From Bilabrum cf. latius (Eukaryota; Bigyra: Bicosoecida; Bigyra; Bicosoecida), in assembly GCA_965178125.1 (NCBI GenBank), contig OZ237743.1, positions 1 to 64,000 of the forward strand: a DNA stretch of 64,000 bases, read 5' to 3'. Below, one piece after another: positions 11,773 through 24,400 of the stretch. Under the pieces are notes generated by a model. It had not been told where the DNA came from, did not search any database, and worked only from the letters and a program-made list of their open reading frames with translations. Numbering within the stretch: position 1 is the stretch's first letter; every line of letters begins with the position of its first letter. Position numbers and translations under genes: made by a program.

Positions 11773-14700
11773 TCAGCGAGAGCGTGGCCTCCGGCGAGCG
11801 CCCCTGCCGCGCTTGCCCCTGCCACGCCCGCGCCCCCTGCCTCGCCCACGGCCTGAATACGACCTTGCTTGCGGAGCAGTCGAGTCTGAGGATGCGCCAT
11901 TCATGCCTCCGTTGGGCCTCTCAGACCTCCTCTCGTCGTCATCGTCCTCGTCAATGTCCTCCTCGCCCTCGCCGGCGTCCATCGCGGCTTGCCCCGCCCC
12001 GGCCCCCCCGGCTCGCGCCAGCCCCACCAGGTCAGCCACGGCCTCCCGGGTCGCTGCGTCACGGGTGGAGTCCTCCCCTCCGTCGCCCTCTCCGTCCTCC
12101 ATCTCCGAGTCGGGCCGCCCTCCGCCCCGCCGCTCCCTGCTCCTCGGCCTCCCAGCCCCGGCCCCCACCGCGCCCCTGGCCCGAATCAGCGCCTCCACGC
12201 CTGCGAGCTCGTCGTCCTCCTCGTCGTCGGAACCGCTTCCGAACTGACGGCCACGGCCGCGGCCGACCATGCCAGCCTTGGCCCTGCCATTTCCACCGTC
12301 TTCGTCATCGTCTTCGTCATCGTCCTCGTCATCCTCATCGTCCCCACGCATGGCCGCCCCACGGGAGCGGGTAGTGGGCCGGGTGTTACCGTCCTCGTCT
12401 TCCTCCTCGTCCTCGCGGTCCAGCCGCCCAGACGTCGCGCTCGCCGCATCGCCGGCAGCAGACCCAGACGCACTCGCGGCGTCATCTTCCTATGCCTGTG
12501 CCCCCTCCCCCGGCTCCCCGTCCAGCCCCTCCAGCACCCTGAGCATCTGCTCGGCCTCCTCCTGGCTCACTCCTGCCGCCATCCCAGAGCTGGCACTCTG
12601 CCCGGCAGCGGCGGCCTGCAGGCTCCTGCGGGCCGCCGACAGGAACCGCGCCTCTGCTCTCTGCAGGGCCGCCCGCAGCGACAGGCCCTCCGACTCCATG
12701 GCGTGGGCGTCCCGCAGCAGCGCGGCATTCCGGGCCCGCGTGTCGTTGAGCATCTGCAGGAGCTTGGCGGCCTGCAGCCGGCTGTGCACCAGCCGCTGGG
12801 CCTGGTCCTTGCCGGCCTCCTCAGCCTTGCGCAGCTGGAACTGCAGCCGGCGCACCTCGCCCCTGTTCCGCTGCAGCTCCCGCGCCAGGTGACCCCCGGC
12901 CGCACCGCCCCCGTGCGCCCGCCCAGAAGACCGCGAAGTGCCCAAGCCCCTGCCTGTGCCCGCACCGTCATCACCGGAGCTCCCTTGCCCATGGGCGTCG
13001 CCCCGGGCCTCGGATGAACCCGCGGGCTCAATCTCGCCGCCGAGACCCAGGCCGCTGCCCGCCGCCGAGCCACCCGCGTCAGACGTGAACCTGGAGAGGC
13101 CAACGGAGAAACCTGCCGCGCTGTGCTGCGGGAAGGGCGACCTTGGCTCGGCCCTGGGCGAGGACACGGGGCCCTGCCCCACCTGGTCCCAGCGCCTCTG
13201 CGCCGCGGCCGAGGAGCTGGAGCTGAAAACACCCACGCCCATGCCCTCGTCCTAACCGCTGCCTCGCTCCACTGAGGGGCTGCGGGCCCCTGCGGCAGCC
13301 CCCATTGAGTCCATGGACAGGGCAGAGTAGGACCTACCGCGAGGGGTGCTGTGGGCGGAGGCGTTGGGCCCGAGCTGTGCCGCCACTCCCGCCGACCCCG
13401 CTGCGCCGTCCATCTCCATGGCGAACATGGCAGCTGCAACCCCCGCGTCCCTCGGATCCTCTGCCCCAGCCGCCGAGAGCATGAATCTGCGGATGGAGAT
13501 GGCGTGTCGGGGCCGCCTCGGGTCGGCGAACACCCCCGAGATGAACCCCAGCTCAGGGTGTCCCCTGTGGGGATCCACTCGGAGGGGCACCCCCCTAGGT
13601 ACCATCCCGTTGTCGCCCTGGCCCGCGTCCTGGCCGTCCCGGATGGTCTGCACCACCGAGGGCTGCCACACGGTCCGGAAGACCGGCTGGCGGGGGTGCA
13701 GCACCTGCTGGGAGTCCTTCTCCTGGGGCACTGGCTGCCCATCGTCCGAGGCAGACCCAGAGGAGGCAGACCTGCCCTCGTTGTCAGAGCCATCGTCTTC
13801 CATGGCCTGCTGCTAGCCCTCCTGCCCAGCGGTACGCCGCGAAGACCGCCGGCGGGGGGGCCTCGCTGCTGCTCGGCCACCTTTGCCAGCCCCCCTCTTG
13901 CTCCTGCCCGAGGCCTGGGAGGCGCCATCGTTCGCACCGTCCGACTCCCCCTTTGGGTCACCGTTGGGCCCCTTGAAGCTGACCTTGGACAGGCTGCTGC
14001 CGATGCCCAAAGAGGCAGTCACAGCATCGGAGGCAGCTCGCGCCGCTGCTCCCTCCAACACGGCCTCCTTGGCCGCCTCGCCCGCAGAGAAACCGCCCCA
14101 CAGCCCCGCCGCGATGCTCTGCATCCCATCGGGGTCCATCCCGCGAGGACCAATGTAGTACCCGCCCATACTGCCGCCGATCCCGCCGGCAGCGGCCGTG
14201 GCGAAGCACCTTCGTGCGGGCCGCCCAGTGATGGCCCAGCGCGAGACTACCGCCTGCAGATCCAGGGCGTCGGGGCCGTGGGGTCCCGCACCCGCCTCTC
14301 CTGCGGTCGCCACCAGCTCTAGTTGCTCTGCCGGCATTGTGGCCACGGCGCCCCACCTCAGCTTGACCCGAGTCATGTGCGCCTCTCCAGCGGCCCGCGC
14401 ATCCTCAGCCGCGCCGCCACTCGCGGGGTCTGCCTGCGCGACCACCCAGCCGTCCCCGATGGGGGACACCACGAAGTCTCCAGCGGCCAGGAGGGGCGCC
14501 GCTGGCTGGGTGTCCTGGGAGGAACTGCCCGCTGGGACGTCCGCCGGCGCACCCAGGCTCCCCTGCAGCGCCGCAGCCGCCCTGGCTCCGGGGTCAGCCG
14601 CAAAGCCTCCAGGCACGCCCGAGAACACACCATCACCGAGGGATCGCGCCAGGCGTGCCCGTAGCTGGGCGTTCTGGCGGTAGAGGGCCGCGCTGCGGAG

Positions 14701-16494
14701 CACCTCGGAGGCCTGCAGCCGCTCGCGGCGATCCACGCGCAGGCCCGCCTCGATGGCTCGCCGGAGGGTCACCGAGACGCCCCGCAGGTGCCCAACCGAG
14801 TGAGGCCTCAGGGTCTGCACGCCGCCCTTGCTGTCCTCTCCGTCGTCTCCGTCAGAAGGCGACACAACTCCGGCCGCTGCAGCGTCAAGCACCTCGCGGA
14901 GAGCCGCCCCACCGACCCCCGCGTCTGACGCTGCCCCGGCGAAGATCGCCTGGAGGTCTGCGTCCGCATCCACGTCCGGCTCACTGTCATCGTCATCAGC
15001 ATCGCCGTCGTCTGCCATCTGATCGCTGCCCGCCGCCGCCTTGGGAGCCGTCGTACGCCCGCCCCCTGCCTGCCGATCCGTCCTCCGCTTGGCCGCAGCC
15101 TCCAGGGCGCGCTTGCTCGCCGCCAGGGCCCTCGCCGCCTCTGCTATCGCCCTGCTCGAGGCCTTGCGCCGAGACCGAGCCGTCTGCAGGGCAGCCTCCA
15201 GGGCGCCCACGGCCTGGGCCTGCTCCGCTTCATCCGCCACAAACTGCTGCAGCTGCTGCACGTACTCCCTCCGCAGCAGCAGGTAGGCCTTGTCTCGCTC
15301 CTCACGCCGGCCCTGCACCGCCTCCAGCCGCTGCCTGAGGCTCAGCGTGGCACTCAGAGCGCCCATGCCCGCTGGAACCTCGCCACCGCCTGTGGAGGGC
15401 CCACCAGGCACCGCCCCCGCGGCCCACTCAGTCTGCACCCTCGCCAGCCGTCTTGCCTCGGCGACGGCAGCATCCGCGGCTGGCTCGTCTCCGAGAGCCT
15501 GCGCCGAGGTGCCGTCCGACGAGCCCTTCGACGCCCCCAGCGCGTTGTGCAGCGCGGCACTCGCATCCTCCTGCGCATTCCTCGTCTGTTCCTGTCCCAG
15601 GGCGGCGTCCTCCGCCTCCCAGGCCGCGTCCATGGCTTCGCAGTATGCGTCCGTGCCCGCCACGGAGGGCAGGCTCCCGTGCTGAAGGGCCTTCACCGGG
15701 GGATCCACGCGGCGCACCTTGCTCGGAGGCTCCTGGTCCTCGTCGTTGTCCTCGTCCTCCTCCCCGGTGGAGGAGCCTTGCTCCTATGCGGCACCTCCCT
15801 GCTTGCCCGCGCTCTCCGCCTCTGCCTCGGAGCCTGGCCCGCCGCCGGTGGCACGGGCGGGACCTCCGGGGCCCTCGCTTTGGCCCGCCTGCTTCCAGTC
15901 CAGCGCGTGCCCCAGCCCCCCTGCAGCAAACACCCCGGGCAGGCAGGGCCGCGCACCGCGGGCCGCGCTCGTACAAGCCAGGGCGGCTTGCGCAGCAACG
16001 GCCTGTGCAGCGGCACCCGCTGGCACCCCCACGGTGCGGTCGAGGCCAAGCGCCGCCCCGCCCAAGCCTAGTGGAGCGGCGCCGCCCACAGCGAACCGGT
16101 TCTGCAGCACGCCCCCCGCCCTTACCCGGCCGAGCATGTCCCCGTCCGCTACAATGCGAGCCGTGACCCAACCGGAGAGTGCGCGCGCGGGGGCAGCTAG
16201 CTCCAGTTCCGATGGGAAGCCCGCATCCCCTCCCGAAAAGGCAGCTGCCTCGAGGGCGCGCACCTCCTCGGCGCTCGCCTCCCCCTCCTCTTCCTCCTCA
16301 TCCTCGTCCTCGTCATCGTCCTCGTCGCCATCCTGATCTCCGCCGCCTGGGGCCTAGCTGCCGGCACGTCCGTCCGGAGAATCAGCGTCCTCATCCTCAT
16401 CATCTTCATCGTCCTCGTCCCCGGCCCCGCGACTTGACCGCCCCCCACGGCCGCGCTGGCTCCTGCGCTTCAGGCGTTCGGACTTCTCGCGCAT
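11773..16494 (-). CDS. 1,573-residue acidic, low-complexity protein, unknown
   Basis: The frame runs from the ATG at 16494 to TGA at 11773-11775, crossing five TAG codons (16354, 15784, 13813, 13252, 12490) and no TAA or TGA. The N-terminus is basic then strongly acidic. Ala/Gly-rich segments follow. Around 15250-15100 a long Ala/Arg/Gln/Glu segment looks coiled-coil. A compact segment near 14500-14320 has a GDFVV...WGAV pattern that could be a small beta-barrel, unproven. A second coiled coil lies near 12900-12550. The C-terminus is acidic and then ends in an RG-repeat tail (11773-11850), typical of RNA or chromatin binding. Acidic tracts plus an RG tail suggest a nuclear protein, but I recognise no family. 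No intron is needed. Confidence 0.6.
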
Positions 16495-16617
16495 GGCAAC
16501 TTCTGCTTTCCCCGCGTTGATGTTCGCGGCATCCTAGTCCGCAAGTACCTGCTATATGTTATAATTGGTGTGGCATCGCGCTGCTGTGCATACTCCCGTC
16601 AGGATTTGGAATCATCT

Positions 16618-16854
16618 ATGAAGCTGTCCGATCTCGTGAACCACGGGTTCATGCCGCAAAAGCAAATCGGGCAGACAATCCAAGCAAATGACTACAGTGA
16701 ACTTAATAAGTGCGTGGCATCGGCTGATCAGAACCGCTTCCGCGTCGCAGCATACTGTGCTCACTTCAGCTACTTGCGGTCGCACGCCTGTGACGCTGAA
16801 GACATCATCGGCAAACTCGTTCGGGCCCAGCGGTGCAAGACCTGCGGCGCATGA
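16618..16854 (+). CDS. Possible small protein, 78 residues
   Basis: An ATG-to-TGA frame with mixed, protein-like composition and six Cys, including a C-x-x-C near the end (CKTCG), starts 124 bp from the divergent 16494 gene. There is no homology I recognise and no TAG codon. It could be a genuine small gene or a chance frame. Confidence 0.3.
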   Translation: MKLSDLVNHGFMPQKQIGQTIQANDYSELNKCVASADQNRFRVAAYCAHFSYLRSHACDAEDIIGKLVRAQRCKTCGA

Positions 16855-17892
16855 AGGGATATAATACGAACTACTCTATTAAAGGTGGGACAATTGTGGC
16901 GCGCTGTCGACTTGTCGCGACCCAGCACGAGCACGGTTCTTTGAAAACGGCAAGTTCCTCCCACTGACCGGATCTCAAGACTCACGCAACTCCCTTTCCT
17001 AAGAATGAGAGCCACAATCAATGCATTCAACAAAAGCAACTCAACAAACACTTATTGCTGGCAAGGGGGAATCGATCGTCATCGGTAAATACAATGATCG
17101 GGTGCATGACTGTGCCTGCTTCCGCGAGCCTCCAGACAGCCGAGCTGGGTCTGCATTCTCATCCTAGTATGGCGATTCGTCTCGTTCTACTCACCGGTGA
17201 GATGCGGAGGCAACCGCAATATTTTGCCATGATGAGAAAGATCTTTTACGGGGGGCAGCTTCGGAACCACGGGTGCAGCGGGCCCATCGTCCCCGTGTCT
17301 TCGACTGCGTATTGAACCAAAAAGAGGTTTGTTGACGCGTCAAACAGCAGAATAACTTGTAATAATAAAAATTACAGGCTGCACGGAACGTTTGCCGGCA
17401 AGGCGGGCTCCTGCGCCAAGCGCCAAGCTGCCTCATAGACCACCGCACGCCGACCGAGCACAGTGGCAACACGTGCACTTGCTCTGTACAACACCGGTGC
17501 AGGCGGTGTACAACCCAAGTCAGTTCTTGTATTTGATATCTAACCACGTTCGCCTCACCGTTTGCGCGTGTTCATGCCTGAAACGATTCTTCAGGCGGTT
17601 GCACTTCGCGGATTCTCTTGATTTGCCGGTGCTTTCAAAACCAGTGCAAAGCTTATAGACTGCCAAGCGACCCTTCGCAACGGATTAAAAATGAGTACCA
17701 AAATAAACTCTACGGTTCAACCGCCCGGGCAAGTGCTGATAGGCTTGTCGGAACGGCGCTGATGCCCAAAACGGGGGTTCGATTGAGGCCAATGTGCGGT
17801 TGTAACCAATGATCGGATCAACGAAGTCAACCGAACGTTCCAAAGCTAGGTTGTGGCATTCGCACACGTTTAGTCAGAAAAATACGGATCAT
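16855..17892. other. Intergenic, no gene seen
   Basis: About 1 kb with only short, uncharacteristic frames. It separates the subtelomeric genes from the conserved gene block. AT-rich patches occur at 16856-16880 and 17330-17375. Confidence 0.5.
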
Positions 17893-19680
17893 TCACCTTT
17901 CGATTATTCTCAAGCTTCCAGTTACCACCTTGTTATCGAGAATGGCTCCATCCGGCAGGTCTATTCGGCTGCCGGAGTGCGCGACCACGATCACAGTCCC
18001 TCGCAGCTTCACGCCCCTGCCCATGTTCACGTTGCCGCTCACCGTCAGGTGGTCCAACTCCAGCATGTCGGGCAGGCCCGCCTCCCCCCCTTTGAATCTC
18101 TGGTAGTAGTCCCTGAGCATGGCGAACTCGGGTCCCAGCTGCACCACCGGGATGGAGGCCACGTCCCTCGAGGGATTCCGCACCAGCGACCCGTGCTTCA
18201 CCGCGAACACGTTGCTCTGCACCGTCAGCAGATCGCTCGTCGTCTTCACGGGCAGGAACCTGTCCCTAGACACCTCAATCCCCACCGCGGCAGGCAGCGC
18301 CTCCACGATGCTCCCCGCGGAGGTCTCGATCTCGAGCAGAGCGCGGCCACCCATCTCCCGCTGGTTCACCAGCACGGGCATGCGGATGCGGCCGGAGGCA
18401 GAGGCCTCGCGAGCCACCAGTTCTTCCACCGCCGCGCAACTGACCCACAGGTTGTTCGTGTTGAAGGCAGCGAACGTCTTCAAAGACCGGAACTCGGCGT
18501 CGTGCTCGGCCGGCACCTGCGCGGGCTCCACCAGCCGGGGCCTCCCATCGTACTCGATGAGGGTTCCGCCAGTGACGTCTGCTCTGGTCTTGGGCGTGAC
18601 CTCCATGCAGCAGGGCAGGTCCCCGTTGACCATGTGGTACAGTATCTCCAGAGAGGCGGTGGCCCCCAGGTTGTCAACGTTGCTGATGAAGATGTACTCT
18701 TTGCCCGCCCGGCGGAGTGCACGCAGCATCCCGCTCTTTGCAAGGGCCCGGTACACGTCTCCGTGCCCCGGCGGGTACCACGCCTGGGCCGCTGCCGGGC
18801 TGAACGGCTCCACAGGGACCGGCACCAGCGTGTCCCTGTCCACGCGCGGGTAGCAGGACTGCGTGAAGCAGTGGATCGTGACGTGGTGCTCGGCGTACCT
18901 CCGGACCACGCGAACAGTCTCTTCGTGCGTGTGGAACGAGTTCATGAGCACGAGAGGCACATCCACTCCGTACATTGTGTTTAAATACTCCACCTGCCGG
19001 ACGGCGAGATCCAAGAACGTGAGACCGCTCCTGACCTCGATCGCACCCTTCGAGCCGCGACAGCCCATCCGAGTTCCTAGACCCCCATTCAACTTTACAA
19101 TAGCTAGCTTTTGGAGAAGCTCATGTCTTAGCTTCGTGTCAGCCGGGCACGCCTCCAAGTCGCCGATGCTGGTCACGAGTTTGGCCGATGCTGGCCGGAC
19201 CTTTGACCAATCCATCTTTGGTTTTCGACGCTTTTGTTCTGCATACTACCCAAGCAAGTCGAGAAACTCTCTAGCGCTGTCAGGATCCAGGATGGATCGC
19301 ACACTCTGCGATTGACAGCAAAGAAAGACGAACACCGAACCGATCTGGAGCTTCGAGGCGAAGAAATTCAGCAGCACTAGAATAATCCTTGATCAACCAA
19401 CACTCACATCGTTTATTGTAGATCGGGCACCGGCTGGAATCCCACCCCGTGTCTGGGTGAATTCGTGCAAGGAAGCTGATTCCGCCTCGCGCGGGGCACC
19501 TATGCCGCCAAACTCCTCTTCACCAGCCCCACCAGCTGCAGCAGAGCTACCATTATCCCTGGAGATGCTGTCGCTTGCTTTTGCCCCTCCTAAGCCAGCG
19601 CCATCATCGACACTAGGTTCGAGCGCTCCATCCGGAGCTCCCGCTCCATCCGCCTCGTAGTCGCCGGCTACCGCAGCCAT
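17893..19680 (-). CDS. UGP: UTP--glucose-1-phosphate uridylyltransferase (UGPase)
   Basis: The enzyme makes UDP-glucose from UTP and glucose-1-phosphate in the cytosol. Two exons, 19680-19408 and 19305-17893, are joined across a 102-bp GT-AG intron in phase 0, giving 561 residues ending in TGA. The nucleotide-binding loop KLNGGLGTRMGC, the catalytic-site stretch LVLMNSFHTHEET, the AWYPPGHGD motif, SNVDNLGA and the RFLPVKTTSDLL segment are all present, and the C-terminal beta-helix (MLELDHLTVSG) is complete. The first ~90 residues are Ala/Gly/Ser-rich and not conserved. One TAG (19246) falls inside the conserved N-terminal helix just before MDWSKV, at a site where other UGPases often have Arg. 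The ATG at 19680 is 139 bp from the divergent cysteine synthase gene. Confidence 0.93.
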
Positions 19681-19819
19681 CGCAGCCCTCCAGTACTTAA
19701 TAAATTGCGGAGCGTGCCAGGCGCAGTTTATTGGCTTTCCATCCGAACAGGCAACCTCACGGCCCATCGAACCACGACGAACCCCTAACCGAACGTGAGA
19801 ATCCGGCGGACACACTCCA

Positions 19820-21268
19820 ATGAATGTATGGGAGCGCAGCCGATCGGTCGTTACAGCCAGCATTGTTTTCTTGTCTGGGGTCGGCGCTGGCATTGCAATA
19901 GGCTTGTTGCTGCGGGCCAGATCAGAGAAACGGAGCTCGTCGTCAAAGAGGTCAACTGCAATTCTGCAGGGATGGGTCGATGCAGTCGGTAATACGCCCC
20001 TAGTTCGATTGAAAAGCATATCAGAAGAAACAGGTTGCGAAGTTCTAGCCAAGATGGAGTTTCTGAACCCCGGTGGTACGCCGAAGGATCGAGTTGCGGC
20101 CAGCATTGTGAAAGAAGCCGTGCGCTCGGGCCAACTGAAGCGGGGCGGAACCGTTGTGGAAGGCACTAGCGGCTCAACCGGAATTGCTCTAGCTATGGCT
20201 GCTCGGGCATATGGCTGCAAGTGCGAAGTAGTGCTCCCGGACGACTAGTCCATGGAGAAAGAAATTGCGCTGAAGCGGCTCGGGGCAAAGGTGCACCGCG
20301 TGAAGTGCTGCTCGATCGTGAGCGATAACCACTACGTCAACGTGGCGAGGCGACTGGGCTCGCGACCTGGCTGCATTTTTGGCAACCAGTTCGAGACGCT
20401 GGCGAACTATCGAGCCCACCTGGCAACGACCGGGCCGGAGATCTGGCGCCAGTGTGGTGGCCGGCTGGACGCTTTTGTGATGGGAGCAGGGACAGGTGGC
20501 ACGATTGCTGGAGTGAGCAGAGCACTGGCCGATTTGGGAGTTGAGAGAACGCCCCGCCGCGAGCGATCCCCGCGAGACGATGTCTCCGTGGGGGGGGCGG
20601 AACCTTGCCGTGGATCTGCTGTGCCGGACACTGACAGCGCGATCAAGCGGTCATTAGAATCTACTCGCGTGGACGAGCTCCGCGAGCGCGGGGACAAGGT
20701 CCGCTGGGTTGGTCGCAGCGGTGCCTGGGTGCTGCTGGCAGACCCCCCTGGGTCCTCGCTGCTGCACAAGGTCAAGCACGGAGTGTGCTACGCCCCCCAG
20801 CAGGCAGAGCGGGCGGTGCGGAGACACAGGTACGACAGCATCGTGGAAGGTGTGGGCCTGGATCGACTCACGCGTAATTTCCGGCAGGCTCTGGTGGACG
20901 ATGGGTGCCGTGTCAGCGACGGAGAGACCACGCTCATGGCCCGCCGGCTGCTGCGTGAGGAGGGCCTCTTCGTGGGGTCCTCTGCTGCCATGAACGTGGC
21001 GGCGGCACGCAGGCTTGCGCTGGCGATGGGGCCCGGGCACAGGATTGTGACTGTGCTGTGCGATTCGGGGTCTCGTCACGTGAGTCGGTTCTGGAGCGAG
21101 AGCTGGATGAGGGAGCACGGCTTTGGGGAGCAGCTGGATGCAGCCCAGGCAGCCGAAGAAGGATGCGGGGAGCAGACGCAAGGGAAGGATTTGTAGCAAG
21201 GAGACAGTTCGCGCGCAGGTGATGGCACAACTGGGGAGTCCCACATCGAGGCGCACGACGGGCAGTGA
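19820..21268 (+). CDS. Membrane-anchored cysteine synthase-like PLP enzyme
   Basis: This is a 482-residue PLP fold-type II enzyme of the cysteine synthase/cystathionine beta-synthase family. GNTPLVRL, the PLP-lysine loop GGTPKDR, the phosphate loop GTSGSTG, the GAGTGGT loop and HGVCY are all present. An N-terminal hydrophobic segment (residues ~10-32) followed by Arg/Lys resembles the anchor of fungal mitochondrial-outer-membrane cysteine synthases, so that localisation is plausible. TAG at 20246 lies inside the conserved PDD-x-S-x-EK motif, between PDD and SMEK, and TAG at 21194 is in the tail before TGA at 21266. A ~45-residue insertion near 20550-20710 is not conserved and could be a loop. 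It shares its promoter region with UGPase. Confidence 0.9.
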
Positions 21269-21431
21269 GCAGCCATCACACACTTGCCAGGGCACGGCGG
21301 TTGCAGAGGAGTTGCTGTGCTTGGGTCGGCCTCTGCACAGAGCAGTAAATGAATTCCAATTTTACAATGCAGCAAGCAGTCTTTCAATGCCCAGTTCTCT
21401 CTACGGACGCACCGCGCGGCCCTGTTCGAGC

Positions 21432-24400
21432 TCATCGCCCCCCCTAGGCAGTCGAACCTCCACCAGCCTAGGCCGGTGCCCCTGCCTTGGGAATCCCCGT
21501 CCGTACGCGCTGCATCATGCGGAAGCTCTCCCTCCGCCGCAGCACCTCACGCGCGTCTCTCATCGCTGATTCACCCGCCGGCACATTGGTGCCCACCGCC
21601 ACGTCTGCCCGGCTGCCCTCGGCCCCTAGCGAGACGTCCTCCAGTCCAGGGGCTGCGTCCAAGTCGCTGCCTCCGCCGAACGTGACGCCTGTTCCCGAGC
21701 CTGGCATCTTGTTGCGAGCGTACTCGGCCGGGTTCAGCACAGCCGAGTGGGCTGGCATCACGGCGCCTTGTCGCACCGCCTCCCTCGTCGTGCGCACCCG
21801 CTCCTCCGTGGACTCCGACTACAGCCCTCTGGCACCCCCTGCCCTGTGGCTCCCGCTAGACCGCGCAGCTGGCGACCCAGACGCCCCCGCCGCTCCAGCT
21901 CCCCCCACCCCATCGTCGTCCTCGTCACCCCCAGCGCCTACCTCCTCTGGATCTCTCTGCACCAAGTCGGCGTACCGCTGCGCGTCCCGCAGCAACCGCA
22001 GCGCCTCCTCGGGTTTCTCGGCTTTCATGGCAGCTTCGGCCCGCTCCATGAGCTCTGAGTGGGCCTTTTGCGCGCGAAGACTCTGCACCCACTCCCTGCC
22101 GCTGGCCTCGTCCTGTGCCTGCACCAGCAGTACTCTCCCGTGGATCGTGTTGATGCGGAAGGCCCCCCTGCGAGTCATGGGCTGCACGTCCGCGATGTCC
22201 TTGAGCTGCACTACCCCTTTGGGCGCGAAGGAGTCCGGCTCGTAGTACTCGAGCGAGTCCCCGCTCAGCACGAAGCTCCGCTCTCTCCAGCTGTGCACGA
22301 TCTGGCCCCGCTTCACCAACAGTCCCGTCTTCACCACGCGCCGCTTGCGAGCCTCGAAGCCGAGGAGCTGGTTCCTGACTCCGGCCAGCTGCGCCGAGCC
22401 CACTGTCCCCGTGATCCAGTCGTGCTCAAGGACCTCCTCGGCGGTGGCTCGGCGGGCGGGGTCTACCTGCAGCATCTTGCTGACCAGGTCCTTGGCCTTG
22501 TCGCTGACCGCATCCCAGTACGGGCTGTCGAACCGGTAGTTGCCCTGCTTGATCATTTTGAAGAGCATCTGCTGGTTGGGGTGCTGGAAGGGCTGGTACC
22601 CGCACAGCAAAATGTACGAGATGATGCCCAGCGACCAGATGTCTGCCTGGTACCCGTAAGGCCGCTGCTGCAAAATCTCCGGGGCCACGTAGGAAGGGGT
22701 CCCGCAGGCGCTTCTCAGCCCGCGCATGGGGACCTCGGCTGCGAATCCCAAGTCTGCCAGGCGCAGGGGAGCGTCTGGCTCTGGTCCTGCCAGCAGGATG
22801 TTCTCCGGCTTGAGGTCCCTGTGGGCCACCCCGCGGGCGTGCATGTACGCGAGGGCCTCGGCGAGTGCCTTGACCACGTCCCTGGCCTGCCTCTCGTCGT
22901 ACGTGGACGAGTTCACGATTCGATCGAAGAGCTCCCCGCCAGTCAAGAAGTCAGAGACCAGCACCCAACGGTCGTCCACCTCCCAGAAGCCCAGCAGACC
23001 CACGATGTGCGGATGTCGGACCTCTTTGCCGATCATCACCTCGCGGTAGAAGGAACGGAGGGCATTCGAGCTCCCGGCCAGTCGAGACTTGCTCACGAAC
23101 TTGGCCGCCACAGCCCTGCCCCGCGTGAGGTCAGTCGCCCGGTGCACGATCGAGTACCCGCCACGCCCCACCACCTCGTGCACCTCGAAGAGCTCGTTGA
23201 AGTCCCCGCGGTTCACCAAGCCCCTGAAATCCTTGTCAGTGGGCGACTCGGGCAGCTTCCGCGCGTCCCTCGATGCCCCCGCGAGCCGAAGACCGGCCCG
23301 CCTCGCCAGCCATGCAGCGTCCTCCTCTGGCGTGCGTCCGGGATCCGAGGCAGACCCACCCGTCCCGGAGCCCGAGGCAGCTGCCGCAGAGGGTGAGGCA
23401 GAGGAGGAGGCCCCCGAGGCCTGGCTGGCGCCCGCGGCGGCGGCGGATCCCGGAGCGGCAGGGGCCTTAGGTCCGGCCCCGGCCCCGGCTGCAGGCACGT
23501 CTGCCCTGAGATGCACGGACTGCAGGACAATGCTATAGGCCTGCTGCACCACTGGAGTCCACCGCCCGTCCTGCTGCTCGTAGTGCGCGACGCATGCCGC
23601 CACGATCCTGTCCCTCACCGAAGCAGTCACCTCCTCCTGGCACAGCAGCGACTGGAGGGAGGCCAGGGACTCCACCAGGGAGCGCTCGCTCAGGGCGCTG
23701 CGCAGGGCGGAAATGGCCCGCTCTAGAGCGGCCGACCCCCGGTTGGGGTCCCTGACCCCTGACTTGGACAGGCGGTCCAGCTCGCCCCTCGCTTCGTCCT
23801 GCGCTGCGGCGCTCCCGCTGAGCAGCTGCCGGCGGATGTCGTCCCGACCACCCTCGCTCAGCGCCCCGGCTTCGAATAATCGGCTAGTCTCCCGAAGCAG
23901 CTGCGTTAGCGGGGTGGGCTTGCTCCTCAGCTGATCGATCGCCTGCACCCAAGCATCGCGGTCCAACTCATCTTTCGCGATCATTTGATAAACTCGACCA
24001 TCGGAACGCACCTCCACCTCAAGGACGACCGGGTTGGTGCATTTTCGAACAGCTGACATATCACCGAGCACAATGGTACCGCGTTTTTGACCGACGGGAA
24101 TTGCGCCCGCCCTCAGGTCATCTCGCTCTACTCCTGCGATGGCAGCTTCTGCCGTTCTCTGTGCCCGCTCCGCGTCCTCTCCCCCACCTACAGGAACTGC
24201 AATAGAGGTAGATCCCGTCTTATCATCTTCGGCTGTGCCGTCACTCCGGCCGCGGCTTCGACTTCGCGTGTCTCTGCGCGCGCTGTCCTCGGCTTTCAGC
24301 TGCAGCTACGAGGCATCACTTTCAGATCCAGCCTCTGAGCGAGACCTTGAACCATTCTCCTCTGCGGCTGGTACGAAGTAGCGAAGCCCAGAGGGTGTCA

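Noticed and set aside
17740-17800. GGTTCGATT sequence as a tRNA B box
   Set aside because: No A box, cloverleaf or T-run terminator around it.
22059-23396. 445-residue plus-strand frame opposite the kinase
   Set aside because: The minus strand encodes recognisable kinase and PH domains; the plus frame has antisense composition only.
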